Source: Macrocystis pyrifera
Lineage: Eukaryota > Sar > Phaeophyceae > Laminariales > Laminariaceae
Assembly (NCBI GenBank): GCA_031763025.1
Contig: JASSKH010000017.1
Location: 4,778,041 to 4,842,040 of the forward strand
Reading direction: 5' to 3'
DNA: 64,000 nt
A program made the translations under genes and the position numbers. Numbering within the stretch: the first letter of the stretch is position 1; each line of letters begins with the position of its first letter. The notes under the pieces were generated by a model. The model was not told the DNA's origin. It saw only the letters and a list, made by a program, of their open reading frames with translations, and did no database searches. Of this stretch, positions 1-10,779 are shown piece by piece.

Positions 1-1322
1 ATCCCGCACGCGCAGCACGCGTGCGTATGTATGTGTATTGGTGTGTTGTGTGGCGCGTGTCTATTTTTCGTTTGTTGAGTGTACACAACGTCCACATTGT
101 GACGGCAACCTTTTCGCTCGCTCTCTCAACCCCCCTCCCTCTACCCCCCGCGTTCGTGGTGAAGACAGCGCGAACTCTTGTTGGTTACTTGAAGAAGCGA
201 GTGCACCTACCTATCGCAGCAGCGGTAATATAGGGAGTAGGAATACTCACATGATCTACTATGTCCCTGAATATGATCAACGTATGTATATGAATAATTA
301 ATCCAAACAGAAATTATATTTCGGGTCAGAGTGTGGGCTCCTCGCTTGAGGAGGCCCGTTTGTCGACAAAAAAAAAAAGCCGACAAAAAGTCTATCGAGA
401 TGAAGATCAGGACGAACAATCCCATGGCCTGGAGTATACAGTAGTAGGTGTACAAATGCATGCCTTCGTAGTGTATAATCACGATACAATGGACGGCGTT
501 CCAACGATATGGTTGGGGGTCGTACATTTGAATACTTGCGGTACAGCCACGGCTCCGCGCGTGGCGCTAGCCCTGCGTTGCCCGTCGCACTTTGTAAATA
601 CATACCCGTGGTAGTGTTTGTAGTACCTGTAGTGTGCTGTGATGTACTACTCTGAACGGCAATGTGAGAACCGTCGTGCAAGGATGCTACGTACGGGTAG
701 GGGTGCAACCTACAATTTTCTGATAATTTTTTGAGGCTCCTCGCTTGAGAAGCTCCATACCTCAATACCTGCAGTAGTAACACCCAAAATCTGACGTTTT
801 CAAACCTATGTAAGCTTAGCCCCTGGCCTAGGTGCTAACGGAAACTGTTGTGCAGCACAAATCGGATATGTACTTGGTAGTTCTTCCTCAGCCGAAGAGC
901 TCCGTCAACCAGATATGTATTCCTCATGACGTCATAGAAAACCAGTACCAGGCATATATGTACGCGCGATCGACGTATCAAACGCAACTTGCAAAAAGTG
1001 AAATTTCGATCGAATTCCTCGATATCACAGCAGTTGAGGTTATTTGAGAGAAACAAATAAATTATAGGGGTAAACACGACGTACGTACGTATATATATTG
1101 CAATCGACCGCCTAACAGTGCTTTGAAACGCACGGAAGCGCTGTTATTGTAGATGGCTCGACACTCTGGCAAGTGTTTCCTAGTGTGTGCACACCATGAC
1201 ACGTTTTTAGTTTTCGTAACTTCCTCTCCGTTTTTCGTCACGACGGTTTCCCAAGTCTACCACCTCCCCTCCCGCGCCCCTTTCGTTCGTACGGGAATCA
1301 TCATAAATTACTGCACCCATAG
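1..1322 (+). other. Intron 2 of gene copy A (5' end off window)
   Basis: By alignment with 20491-21874 this is the intron between exons 2 and 3 of the array gene; the donor lies just outside the window. It ends in a pyrimidine-rich stretch and CCCATAG at 1316-1322. It contains the hairpin-forming CTCCTCGCTTGAG motif at 338-350 and again at 737-749. Short ORFs on both strands here are not kept in frame between units, so I see no gene. Confidence 0.6.
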
Positions 1323-3209
1323 ACGGCACAGGCGGCTGTAACGACTGCGCTGGACAAAATGACCAAGTCCCACGATGTTCCGAAGCTGTTCGGAGGCTTC
1401 TTCACGGAGCTCATGGCCGCTGCGCGCACCCGACGCAAGGCCGAAGGATTAGGGGTGGACGTGGCCAGGAAATGTACGGTCCGGGGAGTTCTCGCGCGGG
1501 GTCTCCCCAGCGAGCCCGCGAGGGCTGCCGCGTTCGCCGCGGCAGCCTTGCTCGTGGACACAATTCCCGACGGCGTGATGTCATCCGGCGGTAAAAATAA
1601 CATCGCAACCTCGCACAGCAACCCATCTGCCCACGCCGGTACTCCCTCATCCGACACTTTTCGCGCCGCTTCTGTGGCGGTCGGTGATGCCGAGCTCAAT
1701 GCACCTGTGCTGCGCATGCCGCCACCGCCGCCGGCACCACTACCGACACCACCGTCACCGCCAGCGCCACCGCCGCCGCCGCCACCACCGCCCATGACTT
1801 CCCTGGCGTACCCCGCGCAGACTACCTCTTCCTCGCCTTCCGGGTTGAGACATGCAGCACGCGTGGCCAGCCCTACAGCCTTCTCTACCCCGACGATGCC
1901 GTCACCGACGGACATCATGAGCCCCAGCCCCTGGGGCAAGCAACCACTGCAAGGACGCCTCGGGGCCATGGGTGCCTCTCCAAGCTGCGCTCCAAGGTCG
2001 AGCAACATTGCCGGACGACATGGCGTGAACAAAATCCGCACGACGGCTTCGCCGACGCCGCCCATTGCAGAAACGGCGGCGGCGGTTCGAGTGATGGGAA
2101 CGACTGGCGGCATGGCGCCGCCCATTTCGAGCGGCCTCTCCGGTACTACGGCAGCCCCGGAAATCTTCGGTACGCCTGACAATGTCGGAACGAAGCGAAC
2201 GGCACGCTTTGATTCGGGGGCGGTGATTTGCGTGACAGGGGCAGCGGCGGCGGCAGCGGCGGCGGCGATGTCGGCGGCGAAGGCAAGAGCACTCAGGACG
2301 GGCGTGGCTGCAAGTCTAACCCCTCCCCGTGTCAACCAGGGCGGTGAAGCTCTCGGGTCCGGTAGCTCTGGACTTCCTGCTGCGTCGATAGCAGCGCCGA
2401 CTACAGCGGCGGACGCCGGAGGGGTTGGGGGGGGAGTCACTGCGAGCTCGACTCCACCCAGAGGCAACCAGGGCGTCGGAGCTATCGGGTCCGGCGGCTT
2501 CGGGCTGCCTATTTCGTCGGGGGCAGCGCCGGAAACAACGGCAGAGACCGGCGGCGGGTATGAGAAAAGCGCGCTGGCTGGCATTTCTTCTTCGTGCTAC
2601 GAGCCTCAAGGTGTCGGGGCCCCAGAAGCTTCTTCCATGCCTGGACTGTTCTCGCCAGCGCCAACGACTGGATTCCAGACGCCGGAGACGGCCACTGTCG
2701 CTGCAGCAGCTGGCGACAAGGGATTTTGGGCTGCTTTCGAAAATATCGAGGACGCCTTCGGACCCGTCGGCAACAACCCCGAGTTGAACATGCCAGTCGC
2801 GTCTTACGCAGCGGCGGTGGCAACGGCGGCGGCGACGGCGACGGAAACGGGAGTGGTAGCGGCGGCGGAAGCGATGCCGGCAGCGACGGTGACTTCCAGC
2901 CCAGCGGTTGCAGCGACCGGGGTGGAGGGAGCGGGGGGCATCGTGGCGGCTCACCCAGACACCCTCAACCGCTCGGTGGCCTTTCCCGCGTTTACACCTC
3001 CCCTTTCGTCTGGCCGCGAGGCGGCGAAGAACATTTCCGGCGCGGACATTGACACGAGCAGTGGTGATAACGGTCCCACCAACGTCGGTGGGGATGACGG
3101 TCGCAGTGGAAGAGTCGGCGGCAAGAGGAAAGTCGCCGGTTTTGAGAGTGATACCGAGGACCCTCCATGCGATGGGGAGGGGAAGAGGAAAAAGATCCGT
3201 GTGGGGTGA
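1323..3209 (+). CDS. Array gene copy A, last exon (exons 1-2 lie outside the window)
   Basis: Function not recognised. This exon gives 628 codons plus a stop, in phase 0, after a TAG acceptor ending at 1322. The first ~110 residues are probably helical (a segment beginning LDKMTKSHDVPKLFGGFFTE, followed by basic and Ala-rich stretches). Then comes a Pro tract (about 25 residues, coded at 1719-1793) and a long Ala/Gly/Ser/Thr/Pro-rich region with an Ala run at about 2235-2265. A short less biased island reads GFWAAFENIEDAFGPVG. The C-terminus is basic, with GKRKV and GKRKKIRVG, which suggests a nuclear protein (inference). The exon is open throughout, unlike copies C and D. The 1359 ATG is an internal Met; the spliced model predicts translation starting in exon 1. 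Large overlapping reverse-strand ORFs are GC-driven shadows. Confidence 0.7.
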   Translation, partial: TAQAAVTTALDKMTKSHDVPKLFGGFFTELMAAARTRRKAEGLGVDVARKCTVRGVLARGLPSEPARAAAFAAAALLVDTIPDGVMSSGGKNNIATSHSNPSAHAGTPSSDTFRAASVAVGDAELNAPVLRMPPPPPAPLPTPPSPPAPPPPPPPPPMTSLAYPAQTTSSSPSGLRHAARVASPTAFSTPTMPSPTDIMSPSPWGKQPLQGRLGAMGASPSCAPRSSNIAGRHGVNKIRTTASPTPPIAETAAAVRVMGTTGGMAPPISSGLSGTTAAPEIFGTPDNVGTKRTARFDSGAVICVTGAAAAAAAAAMSAAKARALRTGVAASLTPPRVNQGGEALGSGSSGLPAASIAAPTTAADAGGVGGGVTASSTPPRGNQGVGAIGSGGFGLPISSGAAPETTAETGGGYEKSALAGISSSCYEPQGVGAPEASSMPGLFSPAPTTGFQTPETATVAAAAGDKGFWAAFENIEDAFGPVGNNPELNMPVASYAAAVATAAATATETGVVAAAEAMPAATVTSSPAVAATGVEGAGGIVAAHPDTLNRSVAFPAFTPPLSSGREAAKNISGADIDTSSGDNGPTNVGGDDGRSGRVGGKRKVAGFESDTEDPPCDGEGKRKKIRVG

Positions 3210-3400
3210 AAGGGTGGACGGGGAAGAGGGGTTGGGGAGCGGGGGAGTTGGGGGCGAAATGTGATGCGTTACTTTAACTACCGCACACATTCTCCGTTAC
3301 GATGCATGGACACGCTTTGGTTTCATTGCCACGGAGGCAGTAACGTCGTCTTTTGATGCACAAGCGAGTGAAAATGGCCACACACGGCACAGGTGTGGAA

Positions 3401-3524
3401 GTGTGGGCGGGTAGGTGGATGGATGGATTGATGGATGGGTAGATGTGAGTAGATGGGTCGGTGGACGGGTGTGGGTCGGTGTGGGTGCGTGGGTCGATGG
3501 GTGGATGGGTCGGTGGGTGGGTGC
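3401..3524. repeat. TGGATGGG/TGGGTCGG minisatellite after gene copy A
   Basis: Degenerate 4- and 8-base repeats of GTGGGTCGATGGGTGGATGG type about 200 bases after the stop codon. G-rich only on the sense strand. Confidence 0.85.
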
Positions 3525-4910
3525 TTAAAATACCGACCCCGTTGGCGTGGCAGCGGTTGTACCACCAGTATATACGAAGCGCATTGCTTGTTGTGCTTCT
3601 GTGCTTTGATGTTGTCGTGACGTTTCCTGTTGCTCTCGCGGTGTGTGAGCGGAAGGAAGAAACGTTTTGGCACCGCGAAGGTTCTCGCTTGAGCGAGCCG
3701 CCACTACGGTTGACGTCTGGTATCGCAGCGATATCTGTACAGTATCGTCCGTGGCGGGCATGTGAGTGTGAGGCGTGTCGGATGACTCAGGCAGGCAGGC
3801 AGGTGTGTGTGGGCATCTAAACAGCATGTATGTACGTAGACGCAACAAAGAAGTGCGGGTTCTTTGGCATTCGATAAACTTCCGATGAGGGCGTACTAGC
3901 TTCAAGTCAAGGCAGAGTTGTTTCAGCCACTAGCGGAGACTACTAATGCGCGAAAGTAGTAGTAGTAGTGGTGCTCTTAGTGTAATGTACCAGGCCTTGG
4001 CCCTGCGTTTGTTGATGAGGTGGAGACGGTGTTCGCGCAGTCGCGTGTGTGCACACAATGCGTTGCTGCGGAACCTGTTTTTCTTGTAATGCTTGTGATG
4101 GCAATGTTTTCATGCGGGTTTCGCGGTGGGCGTTGTTCTGCAGAGCCGGAGATAACTACCCGCGTAGACAGCGTCGGAGAGGGCGTCGTTGAGCTCACGC
4201 TCCACAATTTTGTGTGATGGACGACGTTTGGCCGATATCGCCGTACGTCAGTGTAGAAAACATGTTCTAGGTGCTCCAGTGCTTCTGGGTATACCTTTTT
4301 TGTGTTTTAGTCATCACCTTCACATTTCACCTAGACTCGAGGGAAGTTTTACTCTCAGTGACTTACTGAACTATAGCAGTAGCCGTGGTGGTCACAGGCG
4401 TTTTCCTTTGTCGCCCCCCGATACGTTCGCCTTTGTTTTGTATCGCGTATTGGGTTCAGTATTCCCACTGTTCCTCGATTTTCATCGAATTTTGTTTCTT
4501 GGTTTTTGAATATGCGGGATATATTTCGTATACCGTATGTAGGTTAGTTGTACAGCATTGTTTCATGGCGTGACGCAACAGGGTGAAATATGTATACTTG
4601 GTACAGGATTCCTGTCATTCTCTTCATATAGGGTGGGAGTGGGAATTATTGTCACCGACAAATTGCCAACATCAATACTTTCGGAAATGGTCTGTTTACC
4701 TCGATAGGGGAGGGGGCGGCGATTATTGATGTAAGCGGCCTTCTGGGGCGAGACCGCAGGCCGGTCCCTGACACGAGCTGTTTCATTGAACATCCCTCAC
4801 AAGCATGATGTTTACGTTACCCCTCTGGCAGAGAAAATAATCTACCTGGTACTTGTTAACTTGATACTTCGAAGTATCAGAGCCGAAAGTAGTAGTTATT
4901 ACTTATCAGA

Positions 4911-5140
4911 GAGTCATCCCACGGTAGGGGTTGCACTTTATAGGCGAAAGGTTCCTTAAGTGAGGAACTACCAGTTATGATGAAAAAAAATACTCGTATA
5001 TTCGTTTTAGGACTTGCGCATACAAGTGCCGGTCGGATGGCCCGATCGAATTTCTTCCAAGTATTGTATCGGGTGAGATATTGAGTTCCTAATGTGAGGG
5101 ACTCAGGAACGTGAGGTGCATCCCTACTGTGGGATGGCTC
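4911..5140. mobile_element. MITE family 2 (230 bp, CAGA duplication)
   Basis: Terminal inverted repeats of about 25 bp begin GAGTCATCCCACGGTAGGGG and end GTGGGATGGCTC, flanked by CAGA at 4907-4910 and 5141-5144. Unit 3 carries the uninterrupted TATCAGAGGTAG near 44934. The interior has a second pair of diverged inverted repeats of the GTTCCTTAAGTGAGGAAC type. There is no coding capacity. A 4-bp duplication does not let me name a superfamily. Confidence 0.8.
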
Positions 5141-5271
5141 CAGAGGTACTAATTCTAGACCGTGCAGGGGAATATGACTGTGTCCTCTGCAGTGTGTACA
5201 CCAACCACTTAGTTAGACATACGTAGCTCGAGGTAGGGGCGTCGGGCTCCCGAACAGAAATAGAGCCTTCT

Positions 5272-5350
5272 ACTCTGGCCGGTACTTTAATCTCCGTTTC
5301 GACTCTGGTTTGAACATGTCACGGATATTATGCTCTCGGCCAGACGGTAC
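5272..5350. repeat. Small palindromic element, CTCTGGCCGG family (1)
   Basis: About 80 bp with ends of the form CTCTGGCCGGAAATATAAT in inverted orientation. Left end is CTCTGGCCGGTACTTTAATC and right end the reverse of TCTGGCCGAGAGCATAAT. Present at the same place in all four units. Confidence 0.5.
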
Positions 5351-5612
5351 GTATGTTGTACAGGTATAACACTCACAAAATCCATCGTATATCAAGCAGT
5401 GCGAACCGCAAGTTAGTGTTATTGTGCTGACACGCCACCGGTCGCCACGCCGCGCTGAAAAAATTGCCCGCGTGCTGCGCTAAAGCGGCTGTATATTCCG
5501 TGTACTCTTCGAATCCCGACGACGGACGGCAATACAGCTCTCTGGCCGTGATTCGTTACATGCCTGTTAGCAATGACTAGCACGTAGCACAAAGGTAAGT
5601 GAAGAAACAATC

Positions 5613-6591
5613 CTGGACCCACACTCCACATTTTTCATTTTGGGCCGGCCGAGGGGGGGCGGGGATAGCGTGAAGAAGAAGCCGGCGGGGAGGGGGCGGG
5701 GACGGGCGGGAGGGGTGACGATCATGGCACGTCCAACGAAACTCTGTCTGTAGGTAGGTCTGGCCGGAGAACTGTACCGAGGAGTAGGTAGGTATGGCCG
5801 GATAACGGTACCGAGGAGGTGGTGGAGTGAAGGATCCGATGATGAGTAGGGCAGGGTGTGCTCGGGGGGCGGGGGAGGGGAGGACAGTTGGTTTGCGACG
5901 AAACGGCTAAACATGTTCCGGCTCTGACTGCAGCGGCAAACGGAACGGCCCAAGCTTCGCATAAGACTTGCCTAAGAGGGCGGGGAAGTGGTCGGAGGAT
6001 TATCTGAGTGGGCTGCTCCAAGTTGCTCCTTTTTTTTGTATGTGTGGGTCGTCTGCTTGTGGGCACCATTCATTCAAGTAGATTTTGGTTGGGTTGTTGT
6101 AGACCAGTCAGTGTGTGGTGGGCGGTTACCAATAATTTTCGTCTACCCTAAGGCGACGGGGGGTCGTACTTTTATCAACAAGCAAGTCCTTTCACAGTAC
6201 CGTTTATTTCCGGCAACATCTTGGCGGCACTGGTTTGTTCGAGTTAGCTTGAGTTGGATCGAAAAAAACTACTAGGTAATTATTTGTGCCAGCTTTGGCC
6301 AGCCAATTGTTTTGCGAAAACCCCAAACAACAGTAATTAAACCAAGATCAAACAAGAAAAATGCGTACCAGGATACCTAACTTGAACATCAAACAAGAAC
6401 AACCCAACTGCACACAAGCAAGACGTGAACAAGATCATAACAACACTGCACATGGGGCTTGAATGTAGCGTTTCGACAACGTTTGCTGACCAACTGGAGT
6501 CCACAAGGCTTCGGAATGCATATGCTTTGTTCGAGAAAATATACTAAAATTGGGCCGGCCGAGGGGGAGAGGAGGGGGAGTGTGGGTCCAG
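5613..6591. mobile_element. Candidate inverted-repeat element ended by CTGGACCCACACTCC, unit 1
   Basis: A perfect 15-bp inverted repeat bounds the segment (5613-5627 and 6577-6591). Inside both ends lies GGGCCGGCCGAGGGGG (5642-5657 and 6552-6567). No target duplication is visible and no transposase is encoded. Relative to units 2-4 this copy lacks about 350 internal bases, so it looks like an internally deleted version. A chance pairing of repeats is possible. Confidence 0.45.
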
Positions 6592-7499
6592 TATTTTTTT
6601 TCATTTGCCCTTGCGTAGCACCACAGACAGTAAGATGAGACAATATGGAACTGGCCCAACTACCGTTATTTTGCAGGTCAACTCCTCCTCCTCTCTTTCC
6701 CCTCCCCCCCCTCCTCTTCGTCCTCTTTCTCCTCCTCATACATTCGATTCCATTAGCAGTAGCATCATCACTACCATGGTTGTCACAAGCAGCACCAGCA
6801 CCAGCGAAAGGATCGTCAGCATTAAGAGCATGGCAGCATCAGCAGCATCCGTAGAAGCAGAAGAAGGAGTAATAGCATCAGACTCTTTAAGCATCAGTGT
6901 CAGCATTTTCGTCAGTTAGTCCTAGCATCAGCATCAGCAAGCGCCACCACCGCCAGTATCAAAAGCATCAGCACCACAACAGCCTCCTTACCCCCCCCCC
7001 CTCCCCCTCTCTTGTTTTTCCAGCAGATTTTCCGGAAGAACAAGCCAAAAAGCCTCTCCAAACGACAAAACGAAAGCAAAGAACGGCACAGCAGCAGTAG
7101 TACAGGGGACGCAAACTCCACTTCACTCCATCGTCGAACCAGGTATATTGTATAGCGTTGTTGACTACACAACACATTACTCCATGAAACACACAGTCTT
7201 GACCCCCCCCATCCCCCGCGTCAGACTCCCCCTCAATCCGCCCCAACCCGCCCCCTTCCCCCTTTCGCGCACCCCCCCCCCCCCCCCCCCGCCTTCCCCG
7301 TACAAGCCTAGAAAGAGCAGCAGCAGAGCAGTGATGTATCCATATTTTCGGGCACGTCAAGACCTTTTTCTGTCTTATTATACTGGTTTAAATGTAGAGG
7401 GACGCTCAGTCATGGGATCCCTGTACCAGGCATATGAGTACCAGGCACGTACGTGCCAGGTGTAGCATATTTACGCAAGAAGTGTACCTTGTCGCGCTC

Positions 7500-7657
7500 G
7501 TTTGTCCGCCACCATGATGGAGGCGTAATCGTTGCTCAAGGCCCACGTCCTGGCGAGGTCGTGTGTGTCCCTCCACACGCCCACAACCAGGCCAGCGGCG
7601 AAAGTTAAAGCGTATTCGACGTATATACCCGATGCCGAGAGCTGTGGTCTAGGACAT
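7500..7657 (-). pseudogene. Remnant of the short membrane-type ORF, unit 1
   Basis: Counterpart of 28149-28259. The ATG is kept but the third codon is TAG, and the region after ALGI is rearranged. Downstream, [20 protein letters not shown] runs on to MVADKRARQGTLLA and a TAA, with a Trp codon where units 2 and 3 have a stop. This suggests the original ORF was longer than 36 codons. Confidence 0.3.
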
Positions 7658-7790
7658 CCTCGGCCGCACCACCCGCAGTAGTATTAGCATATCATACGTA
7701 CGTACGTAAAGTAGTGCACATCCTCGGCCGCACCACCAGCAGCAGTAGTATTATTATCATATCATACGTACGTACAGTAGTGCGCACCTG
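7655..7790. repeat. Two-unit ~65-bp tandem duplication, unit 1
   Basis: CATCCTCGGCCGCACCACC followed by GCAGTAGTATTA, ATATCATACGTACGTAC and AGTAGTGC occurs twice in tandem. The first copy overlaps the start of the small minus-strand ORF. Same arrangement at 28257-28380 and 47733-47855. Confidence 0.7.
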
Positions 7791-7827
7791 CAGCAGCATC
7801 GTAGTGTCAAGTGAGGTGTGATTATAT

Positions 7828-7985
7828 ATGATACCTGGTACGATAAAATGTGATGTGATACAGTACGATACGGTATGATATACCAGATATATGGTATGAT
7901 TCGACACGACATGGTGTGATACGATACGATACGATACGATACGAGATACGATACGATACGATACGATAAGACATGATAAGATACG
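7828..7985. repeat. GATAC pentanucleotide-rich array, unit 1
   Basis: Runs of GATAC/CGATA, degenerate at the left and purer at the right, with two TACCTGGTA-like sites embedded. Counterparts are 28420-28585 and 47896-48065. Confidence 0.8.
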
Positions 7986-8124
7986 AGCGGTCTCTCGCAT
8001 CCTGGATGATATAACCAGATAACGATACGATTCAAATACGGCATGTATGTATGTGCTTTTGTGTGTTGTGTTTGTGTACCGTACGAGTGCGTACGTATGA
8101 TACCTGTATTAAACAATGCTACTA

Positions 8125-8229
8125 TTACGGGGGTCCATAGTTAACGGGACCAAATTTTGTTAGTAAATATAGGTAAATATATAGGTTTTTATGTACACCA
8201 TAGGTCCTATTAACTATGAACCCCCGTAA
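8125..8229. mobile_element. MITE family 1, copy a (105 bp, TA target)
   Basis: Terminal inverted repeats of about 27 bp begin TTACGGGGGTCCATAGTTAA and end in the reverse complement with few mismatches; the element is flanked by TA on both sides. Units 2 and 3 lack it at the same place (near 28692 and 48178). The interior is AT-rich and non-coding. TA duplication and size fit a non-autonomous Tc1/mariner-type element. Confidence 0.85.
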
Positions 8230-8492
8230 TACTACTGTTGTAGTATATCTCATTTCACAGCACTCGTTTTAGCATTTAAGATCCTCAGGGATGGATCTTA
8301 TGTACTGCGAATGAATACAGATAGATCCTGCACAAAAACAACTCTTAACCGCAGGATAGGCCCTCTTTAGATATCTGATCTGCAGTAGTAAGATGATCTA
8401 CTATAATAATACTACTGCTCTGCTGCTGTATAATAGATTCTACGGCAGCAGTGGATCGTGATATGTCCAACGTGTGTACGTAACGTCACAGA

Positions 8493-8791
8493 TAGATGCT
8501 CCCAGTATTATTCATGCTCCGAGTACACTCGCACTCGGAGTATCGAGTACATTTCGTACTCCGAGAACTGGAAGTATGAGCAGTACTGAAGGGCCAAATA
8601 TTCCTACTGCGAGTACTGGGAGCTGGGAGTATGAGCGGTACAGAACTCCGAGTACAAAAGCAGCACTCGAAGTACAAATATCCAAAATACTTGGAGTACT
8701 CAGAGTACGTAACAAGAGTATTGAACTCGTAAATACTGTGAGTACCCGCAGTAAATACCTCCGGAATACTCCCAGGTACTGGGAGCATCAT
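8493..8791. repeat. GAGTAC/GTACTC-rich palindromic tract, unit 1
   Basis: About 300 bases in which GAGTAC, AGTACT, CTCCGAGTAC and CTGGGAG recur in both orientations, so many small hairpins are possible. Flanked by CACAGATAGATGCTCCCAGTA and its inverted counterpart at the right end (ACTGGGAGCATC), which suggests a decayed inverted-repeat element. Counterparts begin near 28930 and 48412. Confidence 0.6.
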
Positions 8792-9233
8792 CTATCTGTG
8801 TAGCGTTTTTTTTTTACGAAACGGCACAAAGAAATCTCGACGAACGTTGGGAACCTTGGGCGTTTTTATACTATTCATAATACTGCTGTTACATGTAGGA
8901 GTACGGCAGTACCTGCCTCGGTCTGTGAAGCCCGTATTTTGTGGGGCGCTCTCAATCAAGGGCACGCCAGATCAACAAAAGCGATCACAAGATAACACTG
9001 CAAGCAGCAAGCGGTTGCTTCGCTCCGTATAATCGAGGCTACTACGACGGACTGACACGAAGGTCTCGCCCCTGCCCGACTGCTGGTCCTTTTGTTCCTA
9101 CCATTGCTGCTACTTTTTTCCACCAGGTGCGGTACATACGTACTCTTCTTCGTACTCAACACGTTTTGGTCGGACGTTTTTTCAAATCGAGCTCGTAATA
9201 TTGTTGTTAACTGCGTGATCGAGCTCAAACCAA

Positions 9234-9631
9234 GCTCGCTCGTTCGCTCGCTACTGCTTACTCCTGCTGCTGCTGCTGCTGCTGCTACTACTGCTGCTGT
9301 TGCTGCTGTGCACCGCACGTGTTCGTCGACCACAGCTAGCTGTGGTGCTAGCTGACCGCCGTGTGCTCTGCCGACGGGCAACTAACTGGGTCATCGTCAT
9401 CATCCCCCAAGAGAATTTGCCGTCAAGCTGTTGTTTTTGCTGTCGGCCTACAACAGTTTTAGGCTGACAGCAGCAGCTGGACGGCAGTCTTTCTCGGGGG
9501 ATGATGACGATGATGCAGTAAGTTACTCGTCAATAGAACACGCGTCGGACAGCTAGCTCCACAGTTGTGGTCGGCGAACGCGTGCTGTGCACAGCAGCAG
9601 CACAGCAAGCAGCAGCGAGCGAGCGAGCGAG
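9234..9631. repeat. Long imperfect hairpin, ~400 bp, unit 1
   Basis: Arms of about 190 bases pair from the outer GAGCGAGCGAG/CTCGCTCG tracts through CTGCTG/CAGCAG runs, GTCGACCACAGCTAGCTGTG against CACAGTTGTGGTCGGCGA, and ATCGTCATCATCCCCC against GGGGGATGATGACGAT. They close on GCTGTCGGCC and GGCTGACAGC around position 9458. It may be an old fold-back element or the source of a hairpin RNA; the sequence does not decide between them. Confidence 0.7.
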
Positions 9632-9942
9632 TGTTTACACCCGACCCACACGGGAGGCGGGCGAGCGCGTTTTTTCCCGGTGTGTGGGTGGGCAAAAACC
9701 CTCTTTCTTGCTGAGATTTGTCAAGCGCGTTCAGTGGTGTGGTGGTGCTGGTGCTTGTGCTGGTGCTCTGGGGACGGCGACCGTGCTTGGCTTACCCCTG
9801 TTCCTTGCTGCGTGTGTGGTTGGTATAATGCGCACTTGTAACGCTTATACTGGAGCTTTCGTCACTTGACGGCACGAGGAAGCGCGAAGCGTATACACAG
9901 GACTTCAGGTTCCGAGAGGGGGTTCCCCGACAGATATTGGTA

Positions 9943-10047
9943 TTACGGGGGTCCATAGTTAACAGGACCTAGGATGTACATAAAAACCTATATATTTGAC
10001 TATTTTTACTAACAAAATTTGGTCCCGTTAACTATGGACCCCTGTAA
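9943..10047. mobile_element. MITE family 1, copy b (105 bp, opposite orientation)
   Basis: Same length and terminal repeats as the element at 8125-8229, in the opposite orientation, flanked by TA at 9941-9942 and 10048-10049. The matching sites in units 2 and 3 (near 30292 and 50122) are empty. The terminal repeats have a few substitutions, so the copy is not brand new. Confidence 0.85.
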
Positions 10048-10167
10048 TAGTAATAGTACGTACCTATCCTACGTACAAGGTCTATTATTGGGTTATTATG
10101 AAAGTGTTGTTCCAAAGCCAGCGAAAGCGAACGCGGTGATCGTTCGCTCGCCGTGATGTTTCTCATA

Positions 10168-10246
10168 CCACGCTGGGCGTCAATATAGTCGCCATTTCAC
10201 CACTACGCTGAATACTGAACGTTTATTATATTTCCGTCCAGAGAGT
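10168..10246. repeat. Small palindromic element, CTCTGGCCGG family (2)
   Basis: Left end CCACGCTGGGCGTCAATATA and right end, reversed, CTCTCTGGACGGAAATATAA. Same size and end pattern as the family member at 11503. Shared by units 1-3. Confidence 0.5.
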
Positions 10247-10433
10247 AGTAATCAAGCGTACGCCCACACCACAAGAGAGGCACGCTCGCTCGGCATCGTC
10301 AATCTGTTTTTTGTTACATGGCGGACGCCCACACCTGTGTGTGGTATCAGCACGTGCTGTACTTGTCGTATTCAGCCGCCGCCCCTTGCGTATTCGTGTT
10401 GTTCTCTCGATGCATCGGGGCCGTGCACGGCCC

Positions 10434-10742
<309 letters not shown>

Positions 10743-10779
10743 CCACCCCCGAAAAATATATACCTGGTACCAAGGCAAT

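Noticed and set aside
298-783. 161-codon minus-strand ORF in intron 2
   Set aside because: In units 2-4 it is broken or shifted by small indels without any conserved core.
1301-2584. 427-codon reverse-strand ORF opposite gene exon 3 (and similar ones in the other copies)
   Set aside because: It is the GC-rich complement of the Ala/Pro-rich exon. It has no splice or start support and its composition mirrors the sense exon.
6605-6919. ~104-codon Ser-rich ORF recurring in units 1-3
   Set aside because: The middle shifts frame between units and the rest is AGCAT-type low-complexity sequence, so conservation as protein is not supported.
7828-7985. Regular GATAC spacing considered as a CRISPR-like array
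   Set aside because: The period is five bases with no spacers; it is a simple microsatellite.
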